NCBI RefSeq assembly: GCF_001592435.1
Contig: NZ_CP014750.1
Location: 372,001 to 436,000 of the forward strand
DNA from: Thermococcus peptonophilus
GTDB taxonomy: Archaea; Methanobacteriota_B; Thermococci; Thermococcales; Thermococcaceae
Direction: 5' to 3'
DNA length: 64,000 nt
Shown in pieces: positions 18,806 through 28,162 of the stretch. The notes under the pieces are model-generated. The model searched no databases. It was given only the letters and a program-made list of their open reading frames with translations, and was not told where the DNA came from. The translations under genes were made by a program, and so were the position numbers. The first letter of the stretch is position 1, and the number at the start of each line of letters is the position of its first letter.

Positions 18806-19975
18806 ATGGCGCTGAGCGACAGGCTTGATATGGTTAATCCTTCTGAGATTAGGAAGCTTTTCGACCTCGCCGCTGGGATGCAGGATGTTATCTCACTCGG
18901 CATCGGTGAGCCCGATTTTGACACCCCTGAGCATATCAAAGAATACGCAAAAGAGGCCCTCGACAAAGGGTATACCCACTATGGCCCGAACGCCGGCCTG
19001 CCAATGCTTAGGGAGGCCGTTGCCAAAAAGCTCAAGGAGCAGAACGGCATAGAGGTCGATCCAAAAACCGAAGTTATGATCCTAACCGGAGCCAACCAGG
19101 CGTTCCTCATGGGTCTGGCAACGTTTCTTAAGGATGGTGAGGAAGTCCTCATCCCCTCTCCGATGTTCGTAAGTTACGCCCCGGCGGTCATTCTGGCAGG
19201 AGGAAAGCCCGTTGAGGTTCCAACCTACGAGGAAAACGAGTTCAGGCTTTCAGTTGACGATCTGGAAAAGCACGTTACTGATAAGACGAGAGCTCTCATC
19301 ATAAACACCCCAAACAACCCCACTGGCTCCGTTCTCACTAAGAAAGACCTTGAGGAGATAGCCGACTTCGCCGTTGAGCACGACCTTATGGTAATCAGCG
19401 ATGAAGTTTACGAGCACTTCGTCTACGACGGTGTTAAGAACCACAGCATCGCTTCGCTCGACGGCATGTTCGAGAGAACCATCACGGTAAATGGCTTCTC
19501 AAAGACCTTCGCCATGACCGGTTGGAGACTTGGTTTCGTCGCCGCTCCAGCGTGGATAATCGAAAAGATGACGCGCTTCCAGATGTACAATTCTACCTGC
19601 CCGGTTACCTTCGTTCAGTACGCAGCCGCTAAGGCCCTTGAAGACCCAAGGAGCTGGAAGGCCGTGGAGGAGATGAGGAAGGAATACGACAGGAGGAGGA
19701 GCCTAGTCTGGAAGCGCTTAAATGAAATGGGCCTTCCGACCGTAAAGCCGAAAGGAGCCTTCTACATCTTCCCGCGGATACGGGATACGGGTCTCACAGA
19801 TCACCAGTTCAGCGAGCTTATGCTCAAGGAGGCCAGGGTTGCAGTGGTTCCCGGCTCTGCCTTCGGGAAAGCCGGAGAGGGCTACATCAGGATAAGCTAC
19901 GCTACTGCCTACGAGAAGCTTGAGGAAGCTATGGACAGGATGGAAAAAGTCCTGAAGGAGAAAAAGCTCGTTTAA
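18806..19975 (+). CDS. PLP-dependent aminotransferase, aromatic (ArAT) type
   Basis: The 389-residue class I/II aminotransferase begins MALSDRLDMVNPSEIRKLFD and shows the PLP-site motifs NTPNNPTGSVL, SDEVYEHFVYDG, the Schiff-base lysine in GFSKTFAMTGWRLGF and the terminal Arg in GYIRISYA. It strongly resembles, from memory, the structurally known aromatic aminotransferase of Pyrococcus horikoshii, which transaminates Tyr, Phe and Trp with 2-oxoglutarate. Upstream starts at 18797 and 18800 exist; 18806 follows GGTGATGG. It overlaps the convergent phosphoesterase by 4 bp. Confidence 0.9.
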   Translation: MALSDRLDMVNPSEIRKLFDLAAGMQDVISLGIGEPDFDTPEHIKEYAKEALDKGYTHYGPNAGLPMLREAVAKKLKEQNGIEVDPKTEVMILTGANQAFLMGLATFLKDGEEVLIPSPMFVSYAPAVILAGGKPVEVPTYEENEFRLSVDDLEKHVTDKTRALIINTPNNPTGSVLTKKDLEEIADFAVEHDLMVISDEVYEHFVYDGVKNHSIASLDGMFERTITVNGFSKTFAMTGWRLGFVAAPAWIIEKMTRFQMYNSTCPVTFVQYAAAKALEDPRSWKAVEEMRKEYDRRRSLVWKRLNEMGLPTVKPKGAFYIFPRIRDTGLTDHQFSELMLKEARVAVVPGSAFGKAGEGYIRISYATAYEKLEEAMDRMEKVLKEKKLV

Positions 19976-20628
19976 AGCTCCCTTAGCTCAACGTTTTTCA
20001 CGACTTTTTCCTTTTCGTCGAAGTCTATAACCGCATAATATCCTCTGAAGAGCGGGCCTGGGTTCACTATGACTGTCTTTCCAAGCTCATCAACGCTTCT
20101 CGCCTCGTGGATGTGTCCCGTAACAACGAGCGGCGGTTGGTTCTTCTCTATGAACTCCCTGAGAGCTGTGCTCCCGACGTGGAGGCCTGAGTGGACTCTA
20201 TCAGCTTTAGTGTCCTTCGGAGGAGCGTGGGAGAGAATGATGTCTCCTGGCTTGTAATTCCTCCTTAAGATTTCCATTATCTCATCCTCCGTGAGCTCCC
20301 AGATGGTATTGAAGGGTGTTATGTTTGAGCCTCCTACCCCCACGAAGCCTGTGTTGTTTACTTCCTTTCTCTTGTTGTGAAGTGATATTCCGAGTTCCTC
20401 CAGCAGCTCAGGGACATCCCTGCCGTCGCAGTTTCCGTGAACGGCTAAGAGTGAGACACCAAGATCCATAAGCGGTTTAAGGACTTTTCTGGCAACCTCT
20501 GCGCCGCTGAAGTTCGTTATGTCGCCAGCAATGAGGATAATGTCTGGCCTTTCTTCCTCAAGAATCCTTGCGAGCCTCTTCACCTTTTCAAGCTTCCCGT
20601 GGATGTCAGTGACCGCCGCTATCCTCAT
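19972..20628 (-). CDS. Calcineurin-like metallophosphoesterase
   Basis: The 218-residue protein starts MRIAAVTDIHGKLEKV and carries the metallophosphoesterase motifs DIHG, AGDITN, HGNCDG and the two later histidine motifs ILSHAPP and VTGHIHEA. It coordinates two metals and hydrolyses a phosphoester, probably a small molecule or nucleotide. The start at 20628 follows GGAGGTGAG; longer frames upstream lack such a site. Confidence 0.9.
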   Translation of the reverse strand: MRIAAVTDIHGKLEKVKRLARILEEERPDIILIAGDITNFSGAEVARKVLKPLMDLGVSLLAVHGNCDGRDVPELLEELGISLHNKRKEVNNTGFVGVGGSNITPFNTIWELTEDEIMEILRRNYKPGDIILSHAPPKDTKADRVHSGLHVGSTALREFIEKNQPPLVVTGHIHEARSVDELGKTVIVNPGPLFRGYYAVIDFDEKEKVVKNVELREL

Positions 20629-20757
20629 TTTCTCACCTCCAAAGGGATTTAGCGGCCACACCTTAAGAAGTTTTTTCGACAAAAGGCGATATTAACTTAA
20701 GCGTTTACCGAAAACCTTTTAAGGATTAGGGCCACCTATTTATGCAGGTGATACAAT

Positions 20758-20973
20758 ATGGAGAAGGTTAAGTCCGTGCTTGAGAGACGCCTTGAGGTCG
20801 TAAGGAGGAGAAAGGAGGCCGTTCTCCGCGAGGAGGCCAGGCTCATAAGGCTTGCCCGCCAGAAGAGGGACGTTGCAATGGTTCTTGCCAAGGTTAAGAA
20901 GGAGAAGCTCGCCCTTATGGCTGAGGAGGCAAAAGTCCTCAGGGCGCTCAAGCAGAGCGCTCCTGCGGTCTGA
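20758..20973 (+). CDS. Small basic coiled-coil protein
   Basis: This 71-residue protein is one long predicted helix, alternating Arg/Lys and Glu with regular Leu/Val (VLERRLEVVRRRKEAVLREE, then KVKKEKLALMAEEAKVLRAL). It has its own promoter-like CTTTTAAGG near 20716 and a GGTGATA site before the ATG, so it is likely expressed. I do not recognise the family. A nucleic-acid or ribosome-associated role is possible because of its charge, but that is a guess. Confidence 0.72.
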   Translation: MEKVKSVLERRLEVVRRRKEAVLREEARLIRLARQKRDVAMVLAKVKKEKLALMAEEAKVLRALKQSAPAV

Positions 20974-21041
20974 CTTTCAACACTTTCTGTCCATTATCAA
21001 CTCAAGAAGTGGCCAAAAGGTAGAAGAAAAAGTTGAGGACT

Positions 21042-22259
21042 TTAGAAGACGTTTATCTTGTCCTCGAGGATCATTTTCTGTATCTTCGTTATGTTGGCCA
21101 GCCACTCGTCGGCTATCTCGTAGGCCGGCTTCTGGAGGACATCGATTGAGTAGCCCTTCTTCGGGATTATCTGAACGCTGGCGACGAGCGGCTCGTCTAT
21201 CGGTTTTCCAATCTGGCTGAGGATTCTCACGTAGACTTCCTCAACACCCTCGACCTGCTCGGCTATGTCGTTTGCTATAAGCATCGAGAGGATGTTGTAG
21301 ATCTTACCCACGTGGCTCACCGGGTTCTTACCCGCTGCTGCCTCCATGCTCATGTGCCTGTTGGGAGTGATGAGGCCATTAACCCTGTTGCCCCTTCCGA
21401 CGGAACCGTCGTCGCCGGCCTCGGCGCTCGTTCCTGTGACGGTTATGTAGTAGATGCCCTCCTTCGGATCATCGGCAGTGTTCACGTAGATGTTGGTCGG
21501 CCTCTCGGTGTGGGACTCAACGATCTCCTTGGCGGCCTCGTAGATGGCCTCCTTCACGGCCATGTAGTCGTCGGGGTTGTCAACCTCGCTGTCAACGATG
21601 GCAGCGGCGATGGTGAGGTCTATCTCGTCTCCCTTCCTGAGACCCATGACCTTGATGTCCTCACCAACAGCCGGGTACTTCTTCTTGAACTCGTCGCTGT
21701 TGAGGTACTTCTCGGTCTCAAGAACTATCCTCTCGGTCTCGCTGAGCGGGGCGTAGCCAACACCGAAGGATGTGTCGTTGGCGAGCGGGATCGGGTTCTT
21801 TTTGGCCTTGTTGAAGACTCCAACGAGGTCAACACTTCCCTGTCCGATGCGGGAGTCTATGACGACGTGATGCTCGAGGTCAAGATGCCTAACGGCCTTC
21901 CTGAGGTAGTCTTTCGCCGCTTTGAGGGCAACCTCGTGAACGGGGAAGAACTCTCTGTCAACCATTTCAACGGCCCTTCCGGAGAGGAGGATGTAAATCG
22001 GCTTGATGACTTCACCGCCGCCGAACTGCGGGTAGGCCCTTCCGCCGACAACCTCGACCTGGTCAGTGTTGTGGTGGAGTATAATTCCGTACCTCTTCAT
22101 GTACTCCCTGGAGAGTGCCCTGCTGACGGCCTCAGCGATACCGTCGGCTATGCTGTCAGGGTGACCAATACCCTTTCTCTCAACGAGCTCAACCTGCTGC
22201 ATCTCGACCGGAGTCCTGACGAGCTCCTCAACGACTATGTTCCTGACCTTTCCAGCCAT
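21042..22259 (-). CDS. mat: Archaeal S-adenosylmethionine synthetase
   Basis: The 405-residue protein is the archaeal MAT type (COG1812), making SAM from methionine and ATP. Signatures are [21 protein letters not shown], the [11 protein letters not shown]-like segment [36 protein letters not shown] and [16 protein letters not shown]. The start at 22259 has GGGTGATG before it. With mtnA it covers SAM formation and methionine salvage. Its upstream gap holds the H/ACA RNA on the opposite strand. Confidence 0.95.
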   Translation of the reverse strand: MAGKVRNIVVEELVRTPVEMQQVELVERKGIGHPDSIADGIAEAVSRALSREYMKRYGIILHHNTDQVEVVGGRAYPQFGGGEVIKPIYILLSGRAVEMVDREFFPVHEVALKAAKDYLRKAVRHLDLEHHVVIDSRIGQGSVDLVGVFNKAKKNPIPLANDTSFGVGYAPLSETERIVLETEKYLNSDEFKKKYPAVGEDIKVMGLRKGDEIDLTIAAAIVDSEVDNPDDYMAVKEAIYEAAKEIVESHTERPTNIYVNTADDPKEGIYYITVTGTSAEAGDDGSVGRGNRVNGLITPNRHMSMEAAAGKNPVSHVGKIYNILSMLIANDIAEQVEGVEEVYVRILSQIGKPIDEPLVASVQIIPKKGYSIDVLQKPAYEIADEWLANITKIQKMILEDKINVF

Positions 22260-22411
22260 GAGCATCACCCTTCTCAACTTAACTTAATCAGTGCAGTGGT
22301 CGGGTCTGTGCGTCATCTTATATACTTTTCGGCATGAACGTGAAACGTCTCTATTCCTGTGGGTTATATATTTCGAAAACGTTAAAATATCCTTCGAAGA
22401 ATTTTCTACGA

Positions 22412-22562
22412 CGGTCCCGCCCGGTGGCCCGTGTCCCAGAGGGGGCCGAAGCCCGCGGTGAAGGGATGAGACGATGCCGGGCGGACAGGGCCCGGTCTCC
22501 GGACCGCTGGAGAGGGCGCTTAGCCTGCCATGAGAGCGGGGGATCAGCCGGGCCTACAAGGT
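22412..22562 (+). ncRNA. Two-hairpin H/ACA guide RNA (pseudouridylation)
   Basis: A GC-rich island in an intergenic gap folds into two hairpins, each closed by a perfect stem and followed at once by ACA. Stem 1 is CCGCCCGG (22417-22424) with CCGGGCGG (22477-22484), then ACA at 22485-22487. Stem 2 is GGCCCGG (22489-22495) with CCGGGCC (22548-22554), then U and ACA at 22556-22558. Both hairpins contain UGA/GA elements (GGGATGAG, CCATGAGAG) that could form the archaeal kink-turn. A TTATATATTT box near 22363-22372 lies upstream. Targets cannot be assigned by eye. Confidence 0.72.
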
Positions 22563-22568
22563 TACCAC

Positions 22569-23609
22569 CTAAGGCTGAATCCCCGGGATAACAACGAGTT
22601 CGTTGAGTTCCCTGTCCTCCATCGCCGCGTAGGGGACGTAGCCCCTCTTCCGGGCCTTTGATATGAAGTCTTTAACCAGCGAGAGTTCTTCCGGGGAGTT
22701 ACCTCCCCTGTATACATAGTCAACCACCAGAACAAACTTTCCAGCCTTGATAACCCTTTCCAAGTATAGAACCTTTTCCTCAGTCCAGGGACTTGGCTCG
22801 AGACCGTCGTAGAAAACGTCTTCGCTCGCCCACCCAGATATTGTTTTCAAAAGCCTCCCATCGTCGTATACTAAAAGCCTCTCCCCGTTCTGGGAGATTA
22901 TGAGGAAGTCCTTCCTGACCTTTGAGCGTGTGTAGTTCGCTATCTCAAGGATGAAGTCTATCATCTGCTCCGCCGTCCAGTTCTCGTCGTAGCCGTTATC
23001 CGCCCAGTACTCGAACTCGTCAACCTTGTCCAGATAAACTCCGGAGAAGCCCTGCGAGATAATCCTGTCAAGGTAGCCAAAGACGATTCTCTTCCACCGC
23101 TCATCCCAGTATTTGACTGCGTAGTTTCCCTTCCAATCCGGGTTCTCTGGCCCGAGCCAATCCGGTGGATCCTCAAACCAGCTTTCGTTCCAGTAGAAGC
23201 GGTAATCCTCAGCCTCACCGATGCTGATGTAGGCTATCGGAATCTTTCCCGCGCGTTTTATGGATTCTATTTCCTCCTTCGAGTAGGCTCCTTCGTCGCT
23301 TCCATCCCGCGAGTAATCAATGACGACGAGCTTAAAGCCGCTCTTCGCTATTTCCTCCGGGCTAGCATTCTGGAGCCAGTATGCCCAGCTCGTTATGTTC
23401 AACGAGACGTGCTCTTCATTTCCGTGCTCCACGATACTGCTACTGACTGTCTGAGACGTGGAGTTTGTCTCTGAATAATCTGAATAGTCAGAGGTTAGTG
23501 TAGGCCCCTGCCCCTCGGAGTTCGCTTTCTGGGGGTTGTTACCTCCGCCCATGCATCCAGAAGCCAGAATGAGAAGCAACAGTACTGTAACATACCAGTA
23601 TCCACGCAT
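22569..23609 (-). CDS. Lipoprotein with GH114-like (TM1410-type) barrel
   Basis: The 346-residue protein begins with a signal peptide ending in a lipobox (LLLLILASGC), then a Ser/Thr-rich linker, then a TIM-barrel-like domain: WAYWLQNASPEEIAKSGF, VIDYSRDG, IAYISIGEAEDYRFYW, FSGVYLDKVDEFEYW, and ISQNGE. This is the pattern of the endo-alpha-1,4-polygalactosaminidase-related family (GH114, TM1410). It is probably a cell-surface glycoside hydrolase of unknown substrate. It is divergent from cobY. Confidence 0.8.
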   Translation of the reverse strand: MRGYWYVTVLLLLILASGCMGGGNNPQKANSEGQGPTLTSDYSDYSETNSTSQTVSSSIVEHGNEEHVSLNITSWAYWLQNASPEEIAKSGFKLVVIDYSRDGSDEGAYSKEEIESIKRAGKIPIAYISIGEAEDYRFYWNESWFEDPPDWLGPENPDWKGNYAVKYWDERWKRIVFGYLDRIISQGFSGVYLDKVDEFEYWADNGYDENWTAEQMIDFILEIANYTRSKVRKDFLIISQNGERLLVYDDGRLLKTISGWASEDVFYDGLEPSPWTEEKVLYLERVIKAGKFVLVVDYVYRGGNSPEELSLVKDFISKARKRGYVPYAAMEDRELNELVVIPGIQP

Positions 23610-23662
23610 ATCAAAAAAATTCTCCCAAATTCTTTATAACGGTTTTGAGCGAAACCAGAACC

Positions 23663-24235
23663 ATGAGCTTCCCAATCATTATCATGGCAGGCGGAAAATC
23701 AACGCGCATGGGCCGAGAAAAGCCCGTCCTGAAGATAGCTGGCAGGGAAATGCTCCTCTGGGTTTATGGAACGGCTTCACGAATTGGGGAAACCATCGTG
23801 GCCCTCTCAAAGAACACGCCGAAGACCAAAGAGCTGTGCATCCATGAGGGGATTCCCTTCGTTGAAACTCCTGGTAAAGGGTACGTTGAGGACGTTCGAT
23901 GGCTTTTGGAGGAGTTCGGGCCTTTTATCAGCTCCTCCGCAGACATTCCCTTCGTAAAGCCGAGCGACTTTTACGCCGTTAAAAAAGCCTTCGAAGGGAG
24001 AACGAGCCTCACAGGAGTCTTACCCCTCCAGAAAATTCCGAAGGATCTCAATCCGCTCATGTATCAGGGCTACGCGATAGTGGGCCTCAACGCTGTTGGA
24101 GTTGATGGTGAAAGGTTCTTTGAGCTTGAGAACCCGCTTTTGGCCTTAAACGTCAACACGCCACAAGAGTTAAAGCTCGCGGGGAGGATAGCGAGACTCG
24201 TCAAGGGGAGTGGTGAAAGTGAGGAGCCGCAATAG
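23663..24235 (+). CDS. cobY: GTP:adenosylcobinamide-phosphate guanylyltransferase
   Basis: The 190-residue protein begins FPIIIMAGGKSTRMGREKPVLKI, the nucleotidyltransferase P-loop-like signature, with SSADIPFVKPSDF as the metal site and NVNTPQELKLA at the end. Length and context with cobyric acid synthase, CobT-like and CbiZ identify CobY, which makes adenosylcobinamide-GDP in archaeal B12 assembly. The TTTATAACGG box about 25 nt upstream suggests a leaderless mRNA starting at this ATG. A TTG at 23645 is an alternative. Confidence 0.87.
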   Translation: MSFPIIIMAGGKSTRMGREKPVLKIAGREMLLWVYGTASRIGETIVALSKNTPKTKELCIHEGIPFVETPGKGYVEDVRWLLEEFGPFISSSADIPFVKPSDFYAVKKAFEGRTSLTGVLPLQKIPKDLNPLMYQGYAIVGLNAVGVDGERFFELENPLLALNVNTPQELKLAGRIARLVKGSGESEEPQ

Positions 24236-24434
24236 GGTGTTGAGTGCATTAATCCTAATCCTTCTGGTGATAGTTGGAGCTGTCCTGCTAACAGGCTTCC
24301 TGCTCTTTGCCCTCATGCTGGTCGCCGTTTTCCTCGTCCTTATCGTTGGCCTTTACGCTTACATACGCCTGAAGCTCTGGTGGTATAGGAGGCATCCACC
24401 TAAGGTTCTGGAAGGGCCGGAGGACTATTTTTAG
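24210..24434 (+). CDS. Small membrane protein of unknown function
   Basis: The 74-residue protein has a basic N-terminus and two adjoining hydrophobic helices ([19 protein letters not shown] and [19 protein letters not shown]), then a basic, aromatic tail ([13 protein letters not shown]). It overlaps the end of cobY by 26 bp and is probably translationally coupled to it. The role is unknown; partnership with the membrane-bound last steps of cobamide synthesis is only suggested by position. Confidence 0.65.
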   Translation: MVKVRSRNRVLSALILILLVIVGAVLLTGFLLFALMLVAVFLVLIVGLYAYIRLKLWWYRRHPPKVLEGPEDYF

Positions 24435-25882
24435 AGGCCCAGTTTTTCCATTATGTACCTAACATCAACACTCTTCTCCACAACCCTAGCAAACCTCTCT
24501 ATCTCCTCCTCGATGCTCCATTCCTTGACCTTAACCGGTTCAAGGCCCTTCTCAGCTCTCAGCATATTGAGAAACCTCTCCGTGAAGGCAAAGTTGTGGA
24601 AGATACCGTGGAGGTAAGTGCCGAAGGCCCTCTCCCCTATTGCCCCCTCTGGCTCGAAGGCTTTAGCTCCGTTTATTGAGTTTATCACCGAGAATGGCCT
24701 TTCAGACTTCGAACGTCCCATCCGTATCTCATACCCCTCAACGGCCATCCCCCTCACAGGTGCCCAGAGCACCTCGGCCCTCAGATGGTTCGTTCTCTTT
24801 TCCCTGGTAAAGACGGTTTTAGCTGGGAGGAGCCCCATACCCCTAACTCTACCCCTCCCAGATTCGACCTCGTCAATAATCTCTTTCCCAAGCATCTGGA
24901 AGCCGCCGCAGATTCCAACTACAAAGGAGCCTTCGCGGTGAGCCTCGATTATCGCATCCTCAATCCCGTTCTCCCTCATCCAGAGCAAATCCTCTACAGT
25001 ATTCTTGCTCCCGGGGACGATTATGAGGTCGCCCTTTATTTCCTCCGCCCTCGTCACGTAGTCCACGCCATTCGCCCAGTGGAGAGGCTCAAAATCGGTA
25101 AAGTTGCTTATGTGGGGTAGCTTAATTATCTGGATGTGGAGATCGCCCTTAACCTTCGGAAATTCGATAAGGGAGTCTTCCTCCGGTAGGCGGTGCTCAA
25201 CGTAGGGAACAACGCCGAGAACGGGCTTTCCGTAACGCTTTTCAAGGAACTCAAAGCCGGGCTCCAGCAGGGAAGGATCGCCGCGGAACTTGTTGAAGAC
25301 AAAGCCGATGACAAGGTTCCGCTCCTTCTCGCTCAAGAGTTCCATAGTCCCAACGATCTGGGCGAAGCTCCCGCCCCTGTCTATGTCAGCCACTAGAATG
25401 ACGGGGGCGTTAACAACCCTCGCAACCCGCATGTTGGCTATGTCGTAGTCCTTGAGGTTTATCTCGACCGGCGAGCCTGCCCCTTCGATTATAACAAGGT
25501 CGTGCTTCTCCATAAGCTCTCTCAAAACTTCAATGGCCTTCTCAAAAAGCTCCGCCTTCCTTGAGAGCATGTAATCCCTAGCCGAGACGCTTCCAATGGG
25601 CTTTCCCATGAAGACGACCTGGCTTCTCATGTTGCCCTCCGGCTTGAGTAGGATTGGGTTGAACTTCACGCTCGGCTTTTTTCTGCAAGCTATAGCCTGG
25701 AGATACTGAGCGCGACTTATCTCGCCCCCCTCAATGCTCGGGGCGGAGTTGAGGCTCATGTTCTGGCTCTTAAAGGGAACGACGTCGTAGCCGAGGTTCG
25801 TGAATATCCTGCAGAGGGCCGCAACGAGGAGGGACTTCCCTGCCCCGGACATAGTTCCCTGAACCATTAAGGCCATACCCAT
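24431..25882 (-). CDS. cobQ: Cobyric acid synthase
   Basis: The 483-residue protein amidates adenosylcobyrinic acid a,c-diamide at four positions using glutamine and ATP. Its N-terminal dethiobiotin synthase-like domain has [20 protein letters not shown] and [15 protein letters not shown]. The C-terminal glutamine amidotransferase domain has the nucleophile in [13 protein letters not shown] and the His of GTYLHGIF. It is full length and convergent with the small membrane gene. With neighbours it supports cobamide salvage rather than complete synthesis, because no corrin ring genes are in the window. Confidence 0.94.
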   Translation of the reverse strand: MGMALMVQGTMSGAGKSLLVAALCRIFTNLGYDVVPFKSQNMSLNSAPSIEGGEISRAQYLQAIACRKKPSVKFNPILLKPEGNMRSQVVFMGKPIGSVSARDYMLSRKAELFEKAIEVLRELMEKHDLVIIEGAGSPVEINLKDYDIANMRVARVVNAPVILVADIDRGGSFAQIVGTMELLSEKERNLVIGFVFNKFRGDPSLLEPGFEFLEKRYGKPVLGVVPYVEHRLPEEDSLIEFPKVKGDLHIQIIKLPHISNFTDFEPLHWANGVDYVTRAEEIKGDLIIVPGSKNTVEDLLWMRENGIEDAIIEAHREGSFVVGICGGFQMLGKEIIDEVESGRGRVRGMGLLPAKTVFTREKRTNHLRAEVLWAPVRGMAVEGYEIRMGRSKSERPFSVINSINGAKAFEPEGAIGERAFGTYLHGIFHNFAFTERFLNMLRAEKGLEPVKVKEWSIEEEIERFARVVEKSVDVRYIMEKLGL

Positions 25883-25949
25883 GTTTTCACCGGTAGATGT
25901 TTGCCGAAGGGCATATAAAGTCTTGGATAAAAATTCCAGCGGTGATCCG

Positions 25950-26951
25950 ATGAAGAGCCTCTTCGTTTTAGTCCTGGGAAATACCGAGGTCAGCCTGATA
26001 CCTGGAATAAGTGTCGCTGGAGCAACACCCGAGCTTACGAAGCTGACTCCTCCAGCCGATGCCGAGTACCTGTTCTACGAGAAGCCGAGGATTATAGATG
26101 CCATCCCAGTAACCCCTGAAGGACACCCGACGCCGGCCATAATAACGAAAGCCGCAAAGGAACTCGCCAACTTCCCGGTTCTCGTGGTCAGGGGCGGAAC
26201 TTATCTCGCTCCCTTCGTGCCCCACGTCCACATAAGCTCCGCGGTGGGAAGGGACTTCAGGAAGGAGCCTGCCCTTCCGGAGTTTGGAGAGATCATCAGG
26301 ATGGCAAAGCTTCTCGGTGAGGAGCTTAATAAGACGGATATAGAAGAGCTGGTCATTGGCGAATCGACCCCTGGCGGAACTACAACAGCTCAGGCCGTCC
26401 TCTGGGCTATGGGCTACGAAGCGAGGACGAGCTCAGCTTCACCTGAGAACCCACAGAGCCTCAAGGAGGAGGTAATTAACGAAGGGTTCAAAAGAGTAGG
26501 GATCGAGAGGGGTCAGTTGAGGGACAACCCCCTTGAGGCTCTAAGGCAGTTTGGGGATCCGATGATGGCGACTGTAGTCGGTCTTGCGATGGGATTCAAG
26601 AAAAACATCGTCTTAGCCGGCGGAACGCAGATGCTCGCTGTATCAGCCCTCCTCAAGGCGCTCGGCGAAGACCTGAGCAGGTTCATGATAGCCACCACAA
26701 AGTGGGTGGTCAACGATAAGAGCGCCACCTTCCTTGAAACGGCAAAGGAAATAGGCATAATCACCTACGCGGCCGACCTCGACTTCTCGAAGAGCGAGTT
26801 CAAGGGGCTAAGGGATTATGAGAACGGCTACGTTAAAGAAGGCGTCGGAGCTGGGGGAGCCACCTGGCTAGCCGTCAAGGTCGGCTTTTCGCCAGAGGAA
26901 GTATCTGCAAAGGTCGAGGAGCTTTACAGGAGACTCATGGAGATGAAGTGA
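25950..26951 (+). CDS. CobT-like nicotinate-nucleotide phosphoribosyltransferase (UPF0284)
   Basis: The 333-residue protein shows the archaeal CobT-like pattern: [67 protein letters not shown] and [16 protein letters not shown]. Bacterial CobT activates the lower-ligand base of cobalamin; the archaeal family is assigned to the same step by context. GGTGAT precedes the ATG at 25950. It is divergent from cobQ and overlaps the end of the convergent cbiZ by 17 bp. Confidence 0.88.
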   Translation: MKSLFVLVLGNTEVSLIPGISVAGATPELTKLTPPADAEYLFYEKPRIIDAIPVTPEGHPTPAIITKAAKELANFPVLVVRGGTYLAPFVPHVHISSAVGRDFRKEPALPEFGEIIRMAKLLGEELNKTDIEELVIGESTPGGTTTAQAVLWAMGYEARTSSASPENPQSLKEEVINEGFKRVGIERGQLRDNPLEALRQFGDPMMATVVGLAMGFKKNIVLAGGTQMLAVSALLKALGEDLSRFMIATTKWVVNDKSATFLETAKEIGIITYAADLDFSKSEFKGLRDYENGYVKEGVGAGGATWLAVKVGFSPEEVSAKVEELYRRLMEMK

Positions 26952-27546
26952 ATGCCTTCTTATTTCTGCTCTTTTCCCACTTCCTCAGGCTCTCTTCAAG
27001 GGCTTTCCTAACGGTCCGGCCGATGTTTATTCCGAGCTCCGTCGCAGTTCCGGCCCATTCTTTATCTCCTTCAAAGGCGAAGACTCCTATTCCATCGCTC
27101 GTCGTCCCTGTCGCATTGTATCCGAGCCTCAGCAAAGTGTAGGTCTTCGCTTCAGTTGCCGTCATTATCGCGTTGGCCATTGCTCCAACGGTCAGACCCT
27201 CCTCAATCACTAGTACAATGTTTATTGTCCCTGGCTTCCAGGGAGGTGGTACTTCGCCAGCTATTGCCGGATTGGTAACTCCTGCCGTCACATAGGCTGT
27301 AACGCTTCCGCTCCTTGAGATGGCTAAAACCTCTCCAATCTCCGCCGCCGTCATGAAGCCGACGAAGTTTTTAATGCCGTTCTCCCACTCAAACTTCTGG
27401 CAATCTTCCCTGTAGTCACCCGAATAGTTCTTGGGAACCATCATGAAGAAGAAGCCGTTTGCCCTAGAGAGACCCCCGTTGTGGGGTGCGTTGCTGAGTG
27501 CGAGCATTGGTTCTTTGAATGGATTTATGAAATGGGTGAACCTCAT
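26935..27546 (-). CDS. cbiZ: Adenosylcobinamide amidohydrolase
   Basis: The 203-residue protein matches Cbi[84 protein letters not shown] and [13 protein letters not shown]. CbiZ removes the aminopropanol side chain from cobinamide so that cobyric acid can re-enter synthesis, the archaeal way of salvaging foreign corrinoids. The frame is open to 27789, but that part overlaps moaB; the ATG at 27546 lies about 25 nt after a TTATATT box. Confidence 0.88.
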   Translation of the reverse strand: MRFTHFINPFKEPMLALSNAPHNGGLSRANGFFFMMVPKNYSGDYREDCQKFEWENGIKNFVGFMTAAEIGEVLAISRSGSVTAYVTAGVTNPAIAGEVPPPWKPGTINIVLVIEEGLTVGAMANAIMTATEAKTYTLLRLGYNATGTTSDGIGVFAFEGDKEWAGTATELGINIGRTVRKALEESLRKWEKSRNKKAFTSSP

Positions 27547-27648
27547 GAACGTTCCTTTCGAGAGCCCCAATATAACCCTTGCTGTGTTAAGCAGTACTGT
27601 TTTCTGAAAGGTTATTAAGACCAAAGAGCAGTTTAACTGGGTGGTATC

Positions 27649-28161
27649 ATGGGCGTTAAGGATCACAAGGAAAAGGCCCCGAGGAGGTTTAGGTTCGCCG
27701 TCATAACGGTCAGCGACACGGCGAGCAGGGGAGAGAAGGAGGATAAAAGCGGAAAGTTTCTGGTTGAGGAGCTTGAGAAGGCCGGCCACGAGAAGGTTCT
27801 CTACAGGATAGTGCCAGACGAGAAGATGGAGATTATCGGAGCAGTTGTTGATGCATTCCGTGCGGGCGCAGATGTTGTGGTAACCTCCGGAGGAACGGGG
27901 ATAGCGAGCAGGGACGTGACCATAGAGAGCCTTAGACCGATCTTTGATAAGGAGCTCTCCTTTGGGGACATATTCAGGCTCGTTAGCTACGAGGAGATAG
28001 GGACTGCTGCGATAATGACGAGGGCCACAGGAGGGATAATAAGGAGCTCGGGCAGGGCAATGGCGGTCTTCTGCCTTCCCGGAAGCCTAGGTGCCGCTAA
28101 GACTGGGATAAAGCTAATACTAGCGGAGGCTGGCCACGTGCTAAAGCACGGGAGGGAGTGA
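27649..28161 (+). CDS. moaB: Molybdenum/tungsten cofactor protein MoaB
   Basis: The 170-residue protein has the MPT-binding fold signature: AVITVSDTASRGEKEDKSG, VVVTSGGTGIASRDVTIESL, and the C-terminal AVFCLPGSLGAAKTGIKLIL. MoaB/MogA adenylylates molybdopterin before metal insertion. In Thermococcales the product usually carries tungsten for aldehyde and formate enzymes. GGTGGT precedes the ATG and moeA starts 1 bp after its stop, so the two are one operon. Confidence 0.93.
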   Translation: MGVKDHKEKAPRRFRFAVITVSDTASRGEKEDKSGKFLVEELEKAGHEKVLYRIVPDEKMEIIGAVVDAFRAGADVVVTSGGTGIASRDVTIESLRPIFDKELSFGDIFRLVSYEEIGTAAIMTRATGGIIRSSGRAMAVFCLPGSLGAAKTGIKLILAEAGHVLKHGRE

Positions 28162-28162
28162 A

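Noticed and set aside
21312-22337. 341-codon plus-strand frame opposite SAM synthetase
   Set aside because: Antisense shadow of a strongly conserved gene; Val/Gly/Leu/Asp-rich with no motif or start signal.
22334-22591. 85-codon plus-strand open frame over the GC-rich block
   Set aside because: It is Arg/Gly/Pro-rich with no family resemblance, and it coincides with the paired H/ACA structure, which explains the sequence better.
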